NCBI RefSeq assembly: GCF_000403455.2
Contig: NZ_KE159737.1
Span: 116,987 to 180,986 of the forward strand
Source of the DNA: Dorea sp. 5-2
GTDB lineage: Bacteria; Bacillota; Clostridia; Lachnospirales; Lachnospiraceae
Length of the DNA stretch: 64,000 bases
Direction: 5' to 3'
Made by a program: the position numbers and the translations under genes. Position 1 is the stretch's first letter; each line of letters begins with the position of its first letter. The notes below the pieces were generated by a model that worked only from the letters and a program-made list of their open reading frames with translations, had not been told where the DNA came from and made no database searches. Of this stretch, positions 25,862 to 33,680 are shown piece by piece.

Positions 25862-26861
25862 GAAGGCTGACAGGAAGGTGTGCGGCAGGTTCTGTAAGAA
25901 GATCGCAGCAATGCTGTTCGCATTCTGCATCGCGGGTTCCATGAGCTTTACGGCGCAGGCGGCAACGAAGGAAGATACAACATATACCGTACGTCTTTTC
26001 GCAGGGGCGCACGGTACGGTAGGAGGCGGGGAGGTCCTTGTCTACTCCGGGCTTAAGTATGGAAGCCCTCTGCCGTTCAGCCAGAGGATGGTCACCCTGG
26101 AGAAAGGAAGCAAGTACTACATCCGGGGGATCCGTGAAAGCGGGAAGGATAACAGCACGACGCCGACAGCAGAACAGTTGGCGAAGGAATGCATAGTAAC
26201 GGGGGATCAGGATTATGTGGTAGCATACGGGATCCTCGGCAACTCGGTAGCATACACAGTGCAGTTCCAGACAGAAGACGGAACAGACCTTGCTCCGCCG
26301 GAGACTTATTATGGAAATATAGGAGACCGCCCGGTGGTAGCATTCTTATACATCGACGGGTATCTCCCGCAGGCATATAACTTGACAGGGACTCTGCAGA
26401 GCGACCCGGCAGCGAATGTATTTACTTTCGTCTATACGCCGGTCAGCGAAGAAGCTGCAGCCGCAGGCGCTGAAGCCGGAGCCGCCGCAGGAGGCACGAC
26501 TACGACGCCGGGAGCCGGTACCGCAGCAGCCGGGGCTGGTGGAGCCGGAGCCGCAGGAGCCGGAGCCGGGGATGTCGCTGCAGCAGAAGCCGCAGCAGAT
26601 GTGGAAGGCGTAGAGCCGGAAGACCTGGTGGAGATCGGAGACGAGGAAACGCCCCTGGCGAACCCGGAAGGAGACGAAGGGGATGACTTAAGGAGCCTCG
26701 AAGATGAGAGGACGCCCCTTAGCAGCGGGGATTTTGCAACCGTATTGTGGAACCTCCCGGCAGCGGGGAAGGTGGGGATCTTATCCTTACTGATCCTTGC
26801 CGGGGCAGGAGGCGGTTATGTATACGCCCGTAAGAAAGGGAAGATAGGACATGCGGAATAA
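25848..26861 (+). CDS. Anchored surface protein with MucBP-like domain and Ala/Gly-rich stalk
   Basis: 337 residues. A long basic signal peptide is cut near TAQA. Residues about 30-200 contain a MucBP-like region (YTVQFQTEDGTDLAPP, …YIDGYLPQAYNLTG, VFTFVYTP). Residues about 205-270 are Ala/Gly-rich with AGAGAAGAG-type repeats, probably a wall-spanning stalk, and an acidic linker follows. Near the end NLPAAG precedes a hydrophobic span and ARKKGK, which could be an LPxAG-type variant sorting signal. It overlaps both neighbours (14 and 11 bases) and is tightly coupled. Mucin binding is suggested by the family and not shown. Confidence 0.75.
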   Translation: MKISKKADRKVCGRFCKKIAAMLFAFCIAGSMSFTAQAATKEDTTYTVRLFAGAHGTVGGGEVLVYSGLKYGSPLPFSQRMVTLEKGSKYYIRGIRESGKDNSTTPTAEQLAKECIVTGDQDYVVAYGILGNSVAYTVQFQTEDGTDLAPPETYYGNIGDRPVVAFLYIDGYLPQAYNLTGTLQSDPAANVFTFVYTPVSEEAAAAGAEAGAAAGGTTTTPGAGTAAAGAGGAGAAGAGAGDVAAAEAAADVEGVEPEDLVEIGDEETPLANPEGDEGDDLRSLEDERTPLSSGDFATVLWNLPAAGKVGILSLLILAGAGGGYVYARKKGKIGHAE

Positions 26862-27426
26862 GACGTTGCCGTCCGGGCAGCGGAAGGCAAAGGGAGGGAA
26901 GCTGGTTCCCGCCCTTTGCAATGTTGTTGGGACATTTATCCTGCTGAGCGTGATCGGGACCTGCCTGCCGGTGACTGTGCCGCAGTTCATGGGCTACGAG
27001 GTGTATAACGTGGTCAGCGGGAGCATGGAGCCGGAGATCCCGGTGGGGAGCGTGGTGTATGTGAAGGGCGTGGAGCCGGAAACCGTAGAGGAGGACGACA
27101 TCATCGCGTTCCAGAGCGAGGATTCCATCATCACCCACCGTGTTGTGAGGAATAAGTCGGTAGAAGGGGCGTTCACCACCAAGGGGGACGCCAATGAGAA
27201 GGAAGACATGAACGACGTGCCTTACGGGGCGCTGGTCGGGAAGGTGGAAGCGCATTACCCGCTGCTTGGCGGGATGCTGGTGCTGTATACCAGTAACGTA
27301 GGAAAGATTTATGCAGTGTGCTTTGCCGCCTGCGGGGCGATGCTGAACCTGCTTGCCGGGCGGCTCAGGGAACGCAGGGCTTTCCAGGAGCAGCAGGTGA
27401 ATGTGGGAGAAAAGCAGGAGCGTTGA
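26851..27426 (+). CDS. sipW: SipW-type (ER-type) signal peptidase I
   Basis: 191 residues. Two membrane spans flank the catalytic domain (N-terminal TFILLSVIGTCLPVTVPQF and C-terminal IYAVCFAACGAMLNLLAG). The catalytic Ser lies in NVVSGSMEPEIPVGS. The general base is His in SIITHRVVRN rather than Lys, the mark of the ER-type/SipW class. FTTKGDANEKEDMNDV carries the conserved Asp box. SipW processes TasA-like precursors, and two such proteins are encoded just upstream, so the pairing is internally consistent. The start overlaps the preceding gene by 11 bases. Confidence 0.93.
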   Translation: MRNKTLPSGQRKAKGGKLVPALCNVVGTFILLSVIGTCLPVTVPQFMGYEVYNVVSGSMEPEIPVGSVVYVKGVEPETVEEDDIIAFQSEDSIITHRVVRNKSVEGAFTTKGDANEKEDMNDVPYGALVGKVEAHYPLLGGMLVLYTSNVGKIYAVCFAACGAMLNLLAGRLRERRAFQEQQVNVGEKQER

Positions 27427-27580
27427 AAGCCGGCGCGTTAAGCGGCAGGAAGGCGTGCGGCAGTAAGAAAGAAGCAGGACGGGGATGCGTATGAGTTGGA
27501 GAAGTGTAGGGACAGGAAGCAAGGAGACGGGAAGCGCGTGCACGGCACAGGAGAGGGAACGGGAGAGAGGGCTGTTCATC

Positions 27581-28051
27581 ATGGACGGGGCTTTCGCCGG
27601 GCGGCAGGGTTATGCCGGGGACTCGGAGATGCTGGTCAGCATCCGGTCATATGAGGAAGGCGTCCCGCGGGGGTCCTTCCTGAGTTTTGAATATAACCAG
27701 AGATATGAATTCCAGGGGCTGGACCAGATGCTTCTAAAGATGGAGGACATCATGGACGCGGTGTCTGTGCCACAGCCTGCTTTTGAACACAAGTCTTTCT
27801 ATGGGGAGCCATACAGGATCCAGGAGGCGGAGCCGGGACAGAGGGTGTCCGGAACGAGGCGCCGCCCGGAGGACCTGCCCAGGCTTTCACAGGGAAAGGC
27901 TTCTTTCGCTTTAAGGTTCCGTTACCGGCAGCATGGGAGCCTGCAGGGGGAATTCATTGCGGCGGCAGAGCCGGAAGGCACGGAACGCAAGGTTGCCTTC
28001 CGAAGTGCTTTGGAGCTGATGCGGCTGATACATGAATACCTGGCACACTAG
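27581..28051 (+). CDS. Conserved protein of unknown function, paralogue A beside the BTAD regulator
   Basis: 156 residues from ATG 27581 (GAGAGAGGG about 9 bases upstream; in-frame ATGs at 27485 and 27491 have poorer sites). No signal peptide is visible. The segment SFLSFEYNQRYEFQGLDQML… then D-x-hydrophobic, and a C-terminal SFALRFRYRQHGSLQGEF…FRSALELMRLIHEYL, align with the product of 30591-31235 (FTGRLYHAYSRERVEIEGIG…, TFIIRVQQRQNSSWQGRI…FRSVWEMIKLIASAL). The two paralogues flank the class B sortase and BTAD regulator. No named family is recognised; a regulatory or sensing role beside the regulator is plausible. Confidence 0.7.
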   Translation: MDGAFAGRQGYAGDSEMLVSIRSYEEGVPRGSFLSFEYNQRYEFQGLDQMLLKMEDIMDAVSVPQPAFEHKSFYGEPYRIQEAEPGQRVSGTRRRPEDLPRLSQGKASFALRFRYRQHGSLQGEFIAAAEPEGTERKVAFRSALELMRLIHEYLAH

Positions 28052-28121
28052 GCTCGCCCGATGCATAACAGCGGGGTGGAAATGAAGTAAAATAATACTT
28101 ACGGAATGGGATGATGCAAGT

Positions 28122-28919
28122 ATGAAAGGTATGAAAAAGAAGGTATTTCGGGTGGTGTTTGCACTGCTGCTGATCGTGTTCATCGGATCCGTCGGGGGGA
28201 TCCTGTTCATACTCAAGCAGTACAAAGACAATGATAAACTATACGCCCAGGCGGCAGAGGACTATACGGAACCGGCGGCCGGGGAGGCGGCGCCGATCGT
28301 GGTGGATTTCGAAGCGCTGAAGGCGGTCAATGAGGACGTGGTGGGATGGATCTACTGTGAAGGGACTGTGATCGATTACCCGGTGGTGCAGGGGGAGGAC
28401 AACGACCTCTACCTCCACCATTCCTATGACAAGGCTTACAGCGTGTCGGGATCGATCTTCGTGGACAGCGGGAACCGTAAGGGGTTCGTGGATTCCAACA
28501 CGATCATCTATGGGCACCATATGAAGAACGGCTCCATGTTTGCCTCGCTGTCAAAGTGGTCAGACCAGCAGTATTATGAGGAACATCCGGTCATGTGGCT
28601 TCTGACGCCGGAGAGGGACTATAAGGTGGAGCTGTTCAGCGGGTATACGACGTCGGCATATGCGGAGACATATACCATGTTCCCGGAGCCGGGCGCGGAG
28701 GTGGACGCGTACCTTGAGCGGGCGGCAGGGCAGTCGGATTTCCAGCCGGCAGAAGGAACCGGGCTTGACGGGGAGGCGCACTATGTGCTGCTGTCAACCT
28801 GTGCCTATGTGTTTGACAATGCCAGGTCTGTGCTGCACGGGAAGCTCGTGCCGGTAGACAGCGCGGGAGGCGTGCCGTTATCGGCAGAAGGCGGCACGGG
28901 AGAGAAGAATAACCCGTGA
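28122..28919 (+). CDS. srtB: Class B sortase
   Basis: 265 residues. An N-terminal membrane anchor (VVFALLLIVFIGSVGGILFIL) is followed by the class B core: VVGWIYCEGTVIDYPVVQ, the catalytic His in TIIYGHHMKNGSMF, the catalytic Cys in VLLSTCAYVF and the Arg in DNARSVLHGKLVPV. The last about 20 residues (GGVPLSAEGGTGEKNNP) are encoded by the start of a degenerate 61-bp tandem repeat that runs on past the stop. Likely substrates are the VKTGD- and LPAAG-ending proteins encoded 2-3 kb upstream. The start is ATG 28122; 28131 is possible. Confidence 0.93.
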   Translation: MKGMKKKVFRVVFALLLIVFIGSVGGILFILKQYKDNDKLYAQAAEDYTEPAAGEAAPIVVDFEALKAVNEDVVGWIYCEGTVIDYPVVQGEDNDLYLHHSYDKAYSVSGSIFVDSGNRKGFVDSNTIIYGHHMKNGSMFASLSKWSDQQYYEEHPVMWLLTPERDYKVELFSGYTTSAYAETYTMFPEPGAEVDAYLERAAGQSDFQPAEGTGLDGEAHYVLLSTCAYVFDNARSVLHGKLVPVDSAGGVPLSAEGGTGEKNNP

Positions 28920-29126
28920 CTGTACAGGAAGCGTGTCGTTACCGATAAAGGGAATGGAGAAGAGGGAGAATAACCCGTAGGCGGTGCAGAAGGCATGTGG
29001 CTGCCGGAAGAGGGCGGCAAAGAAGAGCGGGATATCGTGCAGCCAGTAAGGAGTGTGTGTAGCTGCCGGAAGAGGCAGTAAAGAAGAGTGGGATATCGTG
29101 CAGCCAGTAAGGAGTGTGTACGGCTG
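28867..29126 (+). repeat. Degenerate 61-bp tandem repeat over the sortase stop codon
   Basis: About four units start near 28867, 28928, 28990 and 29050. AATAACCCGT recurs at about 28909 and 28970 (61 apart), and GATATCGTGCAGCCAGTAAG at 29031 and 29092 (61 apart). The first unit encodes the C-terminus of the class B sortase; the rest is non-coding. The 330-base gap before the regulator gene holds little else. Confidence 0.7.
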
Positions 29127-29251
29127 CAGGCGCGGCGTCCCCGGCAGGCATTACAACAGGAGGACAGAAGGACAGGGGGAGATCTCAGAGGGAGAGATAG
29201 CGGAAGAAGTAGACTGGCGGATAAGACAGAATGAGAAGGAAGAGAGTAACC

Positions 29252-30475
29252 ATGGAAAGTAACGAGGAAAACCATATCTTATATGTGCAGATGTTCGGGA
29301 ACTTTTCCCTCACCTGGAACGGGAAGCCTGTGATCGGGGCGTCGAAGTCCAGCGAGACCCAGTTCGCCTACCTGATGCAGCAGCTGCTGCACAACAGGGA
29401 GAGCGGCGTGAGCCGGGAGCAACTGGGGCAGATCCTTTTCGGGGACAGGGATGTGTCGGACTTAAACCATGCCATGCGCAGCGTGATCTACAATGCGAAG
29501 AAGAAGCTGAAAGAGGCGGGGCTCCCGGATGTGAACTATATTGAGCAGAAGAAAGGGGTCTATTTCTGGACGAAGGAGATCCCGGTCAGGGAGGATGCGG
29601 CGGAGATGGAACGCCTGTATGAAGAGGCGAGGGAGGAGGCAGACCCGGGGCAGAGGCTTGAGCTGTACCTGGAGGCATGCCACTGCTATACTGGGGAGTT
29701 CCTGGGGTTCCAGGCGAGCAGCATCTGGGCGGCGCGGGAGTCCAGGCGTTACCGGAAGGTGTTCTGCGCCTGTGTGGAAGGCGCGGTGAGGCTTTTGCGG
29801 GAGAAGCAGGATTATTTCCGGATGGAGAAGATCGGGCTGTATGCCGCGAGGGTGCATCCCCTGGCAGACTGGGAGACGGTGACCATGGAGGCGCTGGTGG
29901 GAATGGAGAATGACGAGGAAGCGGTGCGCTTCTATGACGATACGGTGGAGCTGTACCTGCAGGAGCAGGGGCTGCGCCCGTCCGACCGCCTGCTGGAGCT
30001 GCTGAACAAGCTTGGGACCCGGATCGAGCACCAGTATGAAGTGCTGGACCTGATCCAGATGCAGCTGACGGAAGAAGAGGGGGAGGAGCCGGGAGGGTAC
30101 CTGTGCTCTTACCCGGTGTTCCAGGGAGTGTACCGCATGGTGGAGCGTATGATGGAGAGGGGCGGGCAGTCCGTCTACCTGATGCTGTGCACGGTGGTGG
30201 ACAGCAAGGGGAACCCGATGAAGGAGGGAGCCGTGCTGTCGGAGCTGTCGGAGAGGCTTAAGGAGGCGATCGGGCAGTCCATCCGGAGAGGGGATGCATT
30301 TACCCGTTATGGGAAAGGGCAGTACCTGGTGCTGCTGATCAATACGACCCGTGAGAACTGCAAGATCCTGCAGCGTAGGATCAACGAGCATTTCGTGGTG
30401 AGGAGGCAGCGCACGGGGGTACAGTACCATGTGAACAGCGTGGCGTGTACGCCGCACGGCGAGAGGCTGGTGTAG
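29252..30475 (+). CDS. BTAD-type transcriptional regulator with degenerate GGDEF-like C-terminus
   Basis: 407 residues. Residues about 5-100 form an OmpR-like winged helix (VQMFGNFSLTWNGKPVIGASK…, REQLGQILFGDRDVSDLNHAMRSVIYNAKKKL). Residues about 115-275 are the helical BTAD domain (EMERLYEEAREE, …YTGEFLGF, …ETVTMEALVGMENDEEAVRFYDDTVE). The last about 110 residues look like a diguanylate-cyclase fold in which GGDEF is replaced by GKGQY (RRGDAFTRYGKGQYLVLL), so it is probably non-catalytic. I chose ATG 29252 behind GGAAGAGAG; 29231 is in frame but lacks a site. It is the only transcription factor in the surface locus and the obvious candidate controller. Confidence 0.85.
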   Translation: MESNEENHILYVQMFGNFSLTWNGKPVIGASKSSETQFAYLMQQLLHNRESGVSREQLGQILFGDRDVSDLNHAMRSVIYNAKKKLKEAGLPDVNYIEQKKGVYFWTKEIPVREDAAEMERLYEEAREEADPGQRLELYLEACHCYTGEFLGFQASSIWAARESRRYRKVFCACVEGAVRLLREKQDYFRMEKIGLYAARVHPLADWETVTMEALVGMENDEEAVRFYDDTVELYLQEQGLRPSDRLLELLNKLGTRIEHQYEVLDLIQMQLTEEEGEEPGGYLCSYPVFQGVYRMVERMMERGGQSVYLMLCTVVDSKGNPMKEGAVLSELSERLKEAIGQSIRRGDAFTRYGKGQYLVLLINTTRENCKILQRRINEHFVVRRQRTGVQYHVNSVACTPHGERLV

Positions 30476-30590
30476 GCATAAGGGGCAGGCGGACAGCATC
30501 CAGGGCATGCAATGCGGTATGGTGTATGATATAGGATGGAAGATAGGTATAAAGAAGAATAGATTTATGTTAGAGAGGGGAAGGAACTAT

Positions 30591-31235
30591 ATGGACAGGT
30601 CTCAATGGTACATAGGGACGCCGAACGGGGCTGTGCTGTGCGTAGACAGGGCAGGGGAGAACCAGTTTACCGGCAGGCTGTACCATGCATACAGCAGGGA
30701 GAGGGTGGAAATAGAGGGCATCGGGCACCTGCTGTTTGAGCTGGAGCGGTTTTTTGACTCGATCAATTTCCCGCATGTGTCGACGAATGAGAGGACATTC
30801 AGGGAGGCGCGGCAGGCGGCGGAGCCTGCGGGGAAGATGATAGAAGGAAAGGCAAGGAAAGAGGAAGAAAAAGAGGAAGGAAATGTCAGGGAAGAAGAAA
30901 AAGGGGAAGGAAAGGCGAGCGAGGCTATGAAGGGAGAAGGGAAAACAGGAAAGGCGAGCGAGGAGATGAAAGGGAACGGGGAATCGAAGCCGGAGAGGAT
31001 CCTGAGTGATGAGGAACTGCTGAAGAAGCACGGGGACCTTGGGACATTTATCATCCGGGTACAGCAGAGGCAGAACAGCAGCTGGCAGGGGCGGATCACG
31101 TGGATGGATAAGGATGAGACGATCTATTTCCGTTCAGTGTGGGAGATGATCAAGCTGATCGCCAGTGCGTTAGACAAGGTGGGAGGGCAGGAAGGGGAAG
31201 GCTCTCGGGATATGACCTGGTCGCAGGAGGATTAG
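30591..31235 (+). CDS. Conserved protein of unknown function, paralogue B with Lys/Glu-rich insert
   Basis: 214 residues from ATG 30591 (GAGGGGAAGGA upstream). It is homologous to the product of 27581-28051 at both ends, but the two halves are separated by a Lys/Glu/Gly-rich low-complexity insert (residues about 85-135, with repeats such as EGKASE and MKGEGK). The C-terminal half, TFIIRVQQRQNSSWQGRITW…FRSVWEMIKLIASAL, is the best conserved part. There is no signal peptide. It closes the surface locus, 116 bases after the regulator. The function is unknown. Confidence 0.7.
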   Translation: MDRSQWYIGTPNGAVLCVDRAGENQFTGRLYHAYSRERVEIEGIGHLLFELERFFDSINFPHVSTNERTFREARQAAEPAGKMIEGKARKEEEKEEGNVREEEKGEGKASEAMKGEGKTGKASEEMKGNGESKPERILSDEELLKKHGDLGTFIIRVQQRQNSSWQGRITWMDKDETIYFRSVWEMIKLIASALDKVGGQEGEGSRDMTWSQED

Positions 31236-31299
31236 GGTGTGCCTGAAAATCCATTCCTGTCGTCTTGATTATTTCTATAGAATAAAAAGGCAGTGTAGT

Positions 31300-31376
31300 A
31301 AAATGGCTTGCTTACATAATGTATGATACCTCCGGCGAGGAATCGGATACATTGTGTAAGCAAGCCATTTTCGGCG
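31300..31376. terminator. Very long hairpin at the end of the surface locus
   Basis: AAAATGGCTTGCTTACATAATGTAT-type left arm (31300-31324, about 25 bases) pairs with 31347-31371 with one mismatch, and the loop itself contains CCTC/GAGG. TTTT closes the right arm. It may act as a terminator for the upstream genes or be a small palindromic element. Confidence 0.55.
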
Positions 31377-31380
31377 TTCG

Positions 31381-31745
31381 AATACATGTGCTGACTGTAT
31401 TATATCTAGATGGTAATTCATTGTACGGTTTGTAGCGCCGGCGACAGCCATGATCACGGATTTGTCCGGCGTATGTTCTTCATCGTATTGTATGGCTTTC
31501 AAGGGGCAATTTCAGCCGGTATGCGCAGCATTTCATGGAGGCTTTTGGCTCCGTCCCAGTATTTTTCCCCATAATAGACGACAACAGTGATCACGGGAAT
31601 CAGTTTGTCGGTTTTCTTCATCCGTGACAAGTTGCATATTTTCGGTGCTCAAGTACAGAAGATTCTTCGGTGTCCAGATCTTCTAATTCGTCTGGAAGGA
31701 TGACCGCTTTTCCGTCAAAAAGGACGGCGTTAAGATTTTAAAATG
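31381..31745 (-). pseudogene. Rpn-family nuclease/transposase-like remnant
   Basis: On the minus strand, pieces in different frames read VLFDGKAVILPDELEDLD, then TDKLIPVITVVVYYGEKYWDG followed by AKSLHEML…, then KAIQYDEEHTPDKS. The second piece (KLIPV(I/V)T.V.YyG...WDG..SLHEM) is the signature strand region of the Rpn/PD-(D/E)XK family. Stops and frameshifts separate the pieces, so the gene is dead. It is the third Rpn-type locus in the window. Confidence 0.65.
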
Positions 31746-31845
31746 ATTCTATAACTATAAGTATACTATCGAATTATGGAGAATACAAGAATAAGAAAAT
31801 GACAGATAGATACAAAAAATTACAAATAATTACATAAGAAATCAC

Positions 31846-31874
31846 TTGCTTTTATGGGGAAATGGTGTTAATAT
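31846..31874 (+). promoter_or_regulatory. Promoter of the choline/phosphocholine operon
   Basis: TTGCTT (31846-31851) and TAATAT (31869-31874) have 17-base spacing, 36 bases before the ATG at 31911; the leader contains AAAGAGGGA as ribosome binding site. Confidence 0.55.
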
Positions 31875-31910
31875 AATTAAAAGTTCACGACAATAGGAAA
31901 GAGGGATTAC

Positions 31911-33647
31911 ATGAACGTACAAGAAATGGATATCATGAACACTTTAAATAGGAGCAGCTGTTCCACACAGCGGGAGATCTCGAAAGCATCCGGGTATTCG
32001 CTTGGGAAAGTGAATAGTTCGGTACAGATCTTAAGAAAGGACGGGTATCTGGATCAGGAGTTCTGCCTGACGGAGAAAGCGCAGCGGTTATTTGATGAGA
32101 GGAGACCGAAGCAGGCGGTGATCCTGGCGGCAGGCGCAGGTATGCGGATGGTGCCGATCAATACGGAGCAGCCCAAGGGATTACTGGAAGTGGGCGGGGA
32201 GGCGTTGATCGAGCGTATCATCCGGCAGCTTCAGGAGGCGGGGATCGCAGATATCAGGATCGTCGTTGGATTTATGAAGGAGAGGTACGAATATCTGATC
32301 GACGAATATGATGTGGAGCTGATCTATAATAAAGATTATGCGTCGAAAGGGAATCTGTATTCGTTGGCAAGAGCGGCAGATTATCTCGACAACGCTTATA
32401 TTGTTCCCAGCGACATATGGTGCAGGGAGAATCCATTTCATCGGGATGAACTCTATTCCTGGTATATGGTAAGTACAGAAGAGGACGAAGACAGTACGGT
32501 GAAGGTGAACCGTAAGCGGGAATTAAGGCTTGTCAGGGAGGAAGAGACAGGATGCCGTATGATAGGGATCGCATATGTGTGCGGCGATGAAGTCGGGGTA
32601 TTGAAGAACCGTATCCGGGAAATGCTGCCGAGTAAGGGCTTCTGGCATTCGTTCTGGGAGGATGCCGCCGTATCCGGGAATAAGATGATCTTGTATCCGA
32701 ACGAGGTCGGAAGAGAGGACGTATTTGAGATCAATACGCTGGAGCAGCTAAGGGATCTGGACGGGAATTCTAACCAGCTGAATTCCAGTGCGATCGGGAC
32801 GATCCTTGAGACGCTGCAATGTGAAGCGGGGGATATCCATGAGATAGAGGCATTGAAGAAGGGGATGACGAACCGTTCTTTCCGGTTTCGCCTCGGCGGC
32901 AGACGTTATATCATGCGGATCCCGGGAGAAGGGACAGACCGGATGATCAACCGGTGGCAGGAATATCAGGTATATCAGGCGATCGCGGGAAAGGATATCT
33001 GCGATCCGGTCTGCTATATTTCGCCGGAAAACGGATATAAGATCACGGAATTTCTCGAGGACGCAAGGGTGTGTGACGCTTATGATCCGCAGGATGTGCA
33101 GCGGTGTATGGATTATCTGCGCGGGATGCACGAGAAGAAGATGGAGGTCGGGCATGAGTTTGATATCTTCAGAGAGATCGAACAGTATGAATCTTACTGG
33201 GAAGGGGAACCCTCCATCTATATCGACTATAAGAAGACCAAGGAAAAGGTATATGAGTTAAAGCGGTATATCGACAGCCAGGAGAAGGAACGGACGCTGA
33301 CCCATATCGACGCGGTTCCGGATAATTTCTTGTTTGTAAATGACAGGATCTACCTGATCGACTGGGAATATGCGGGGATGCAGGATCCGCATGTGGATAT
33401 CGCGATGTATGCGATCTATGCCATGTATGACCGGGAACATGTGGAACAGCTGATCGACGCGTATTTCCATAATGCGTGCCCGGAAAATGTGCGGATCAAG
33501 ATCTACTGTTATATCGCGGCTTGCGGGCTTCTGTGGAGTAACTGGTGTGAGTATAAGCGCATGTGCGGTGTGGAATTCGGGGAATATTCTCTGCGCCAGT
33601 ACCGGTATGCGAAGGAATATTATAGGATCGTAGCAGACTGTTTATGA
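31911..33647 (+). CDS. HTH - phosphocholine cytidylyltransferase (LicC) - choline kinase (LicA) fusion
   Basis: 578 residues with three parts. Residues 1-62 are a winged helix (MDIMNTLNRSSCSTQREISKASGYSLGKVNSSVQIL). Residues about 68-285 are a LicC-like nucleotidyltransferase (AVILAAGAGMRMVPI…, PKGLLEVGGEALIERII, IVPSDIWC). Residues about 300-578 are a choline-kinase/APH-type kinase (MRIPGEGTDRMINRWQE, Brenner motif HIDAVPDNFLF, then YLIDWEYAGMQDPHVDIA). Together they would convert choline to CDP-choline for decoration of surface glycans or lipids with phosphocholine, and the HTH part may self-regulate. The BCCT transporter two genes on would supply choline. No licD transferase is in the window. 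Confidence 0.88.
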   Translation: MNVQEMDIMNTLNRSSCSTQREISKASGYSLGKVNSSVQILRKDGYLDQEFCLTEKAQRLFDERRPKQAVILAAGAGMRMVPINTEQPKGLLEVGGEALIERIIRQLQEAGIADIRIVVGFMKERYEYLIDEYDVELIYNKDYASKGNLYSLARAADYLDNAYIVPSDIWCRENPFHRDELYSWYMVSTEEDEDSTVKVNRKRELRLVREEETGCRMIGIAYVCGDEVGVLKNRIREMLPSKGFWHSFWEDAAVSGNKMILYPNEVGREDVFEINTLEQLRDLDGNSNQLNSSAIGTILETLQCEAGDIHEIEALKKGMTNRSFRFRLGGRRYIMRIPGEGTDRMINRWQEYQVYQAIAGKDICDPVCYISPENGYKITEFLEDARVCDAYDPQDVQRCMDYLRGMHEKKMEVGHEFDIFREIEQYESYWEGEPSIYIDYKKTKEKVYELKRYIDSQEKERTLTHIDAVPDNFLFVNDRIYLIDWEYAGMQDPHVDIAMYAIYAMYDREHVEQLIDAYFHNACPENVRIKIYCYIAACGLLWSNWCEYKRMCGVEFGEYSLRQYRYAKEYYRIVADCL

Positions 33648-33680
33648 TCTTGTGAGGAGAAGATAAGGGGGAACAGATAA

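Noticed and set aside
28867..29126. CRISPR-like array
   Set aside because: Units are contiguous, diverged and spacer-free; it is a decayed tandem repeat.
29462..30508. 348-codon minus-strand open frame
   Set aside because: It is the antisense shadow of the BTAD regulator gene with His/Leu/Pro-rich composition and no known motif.
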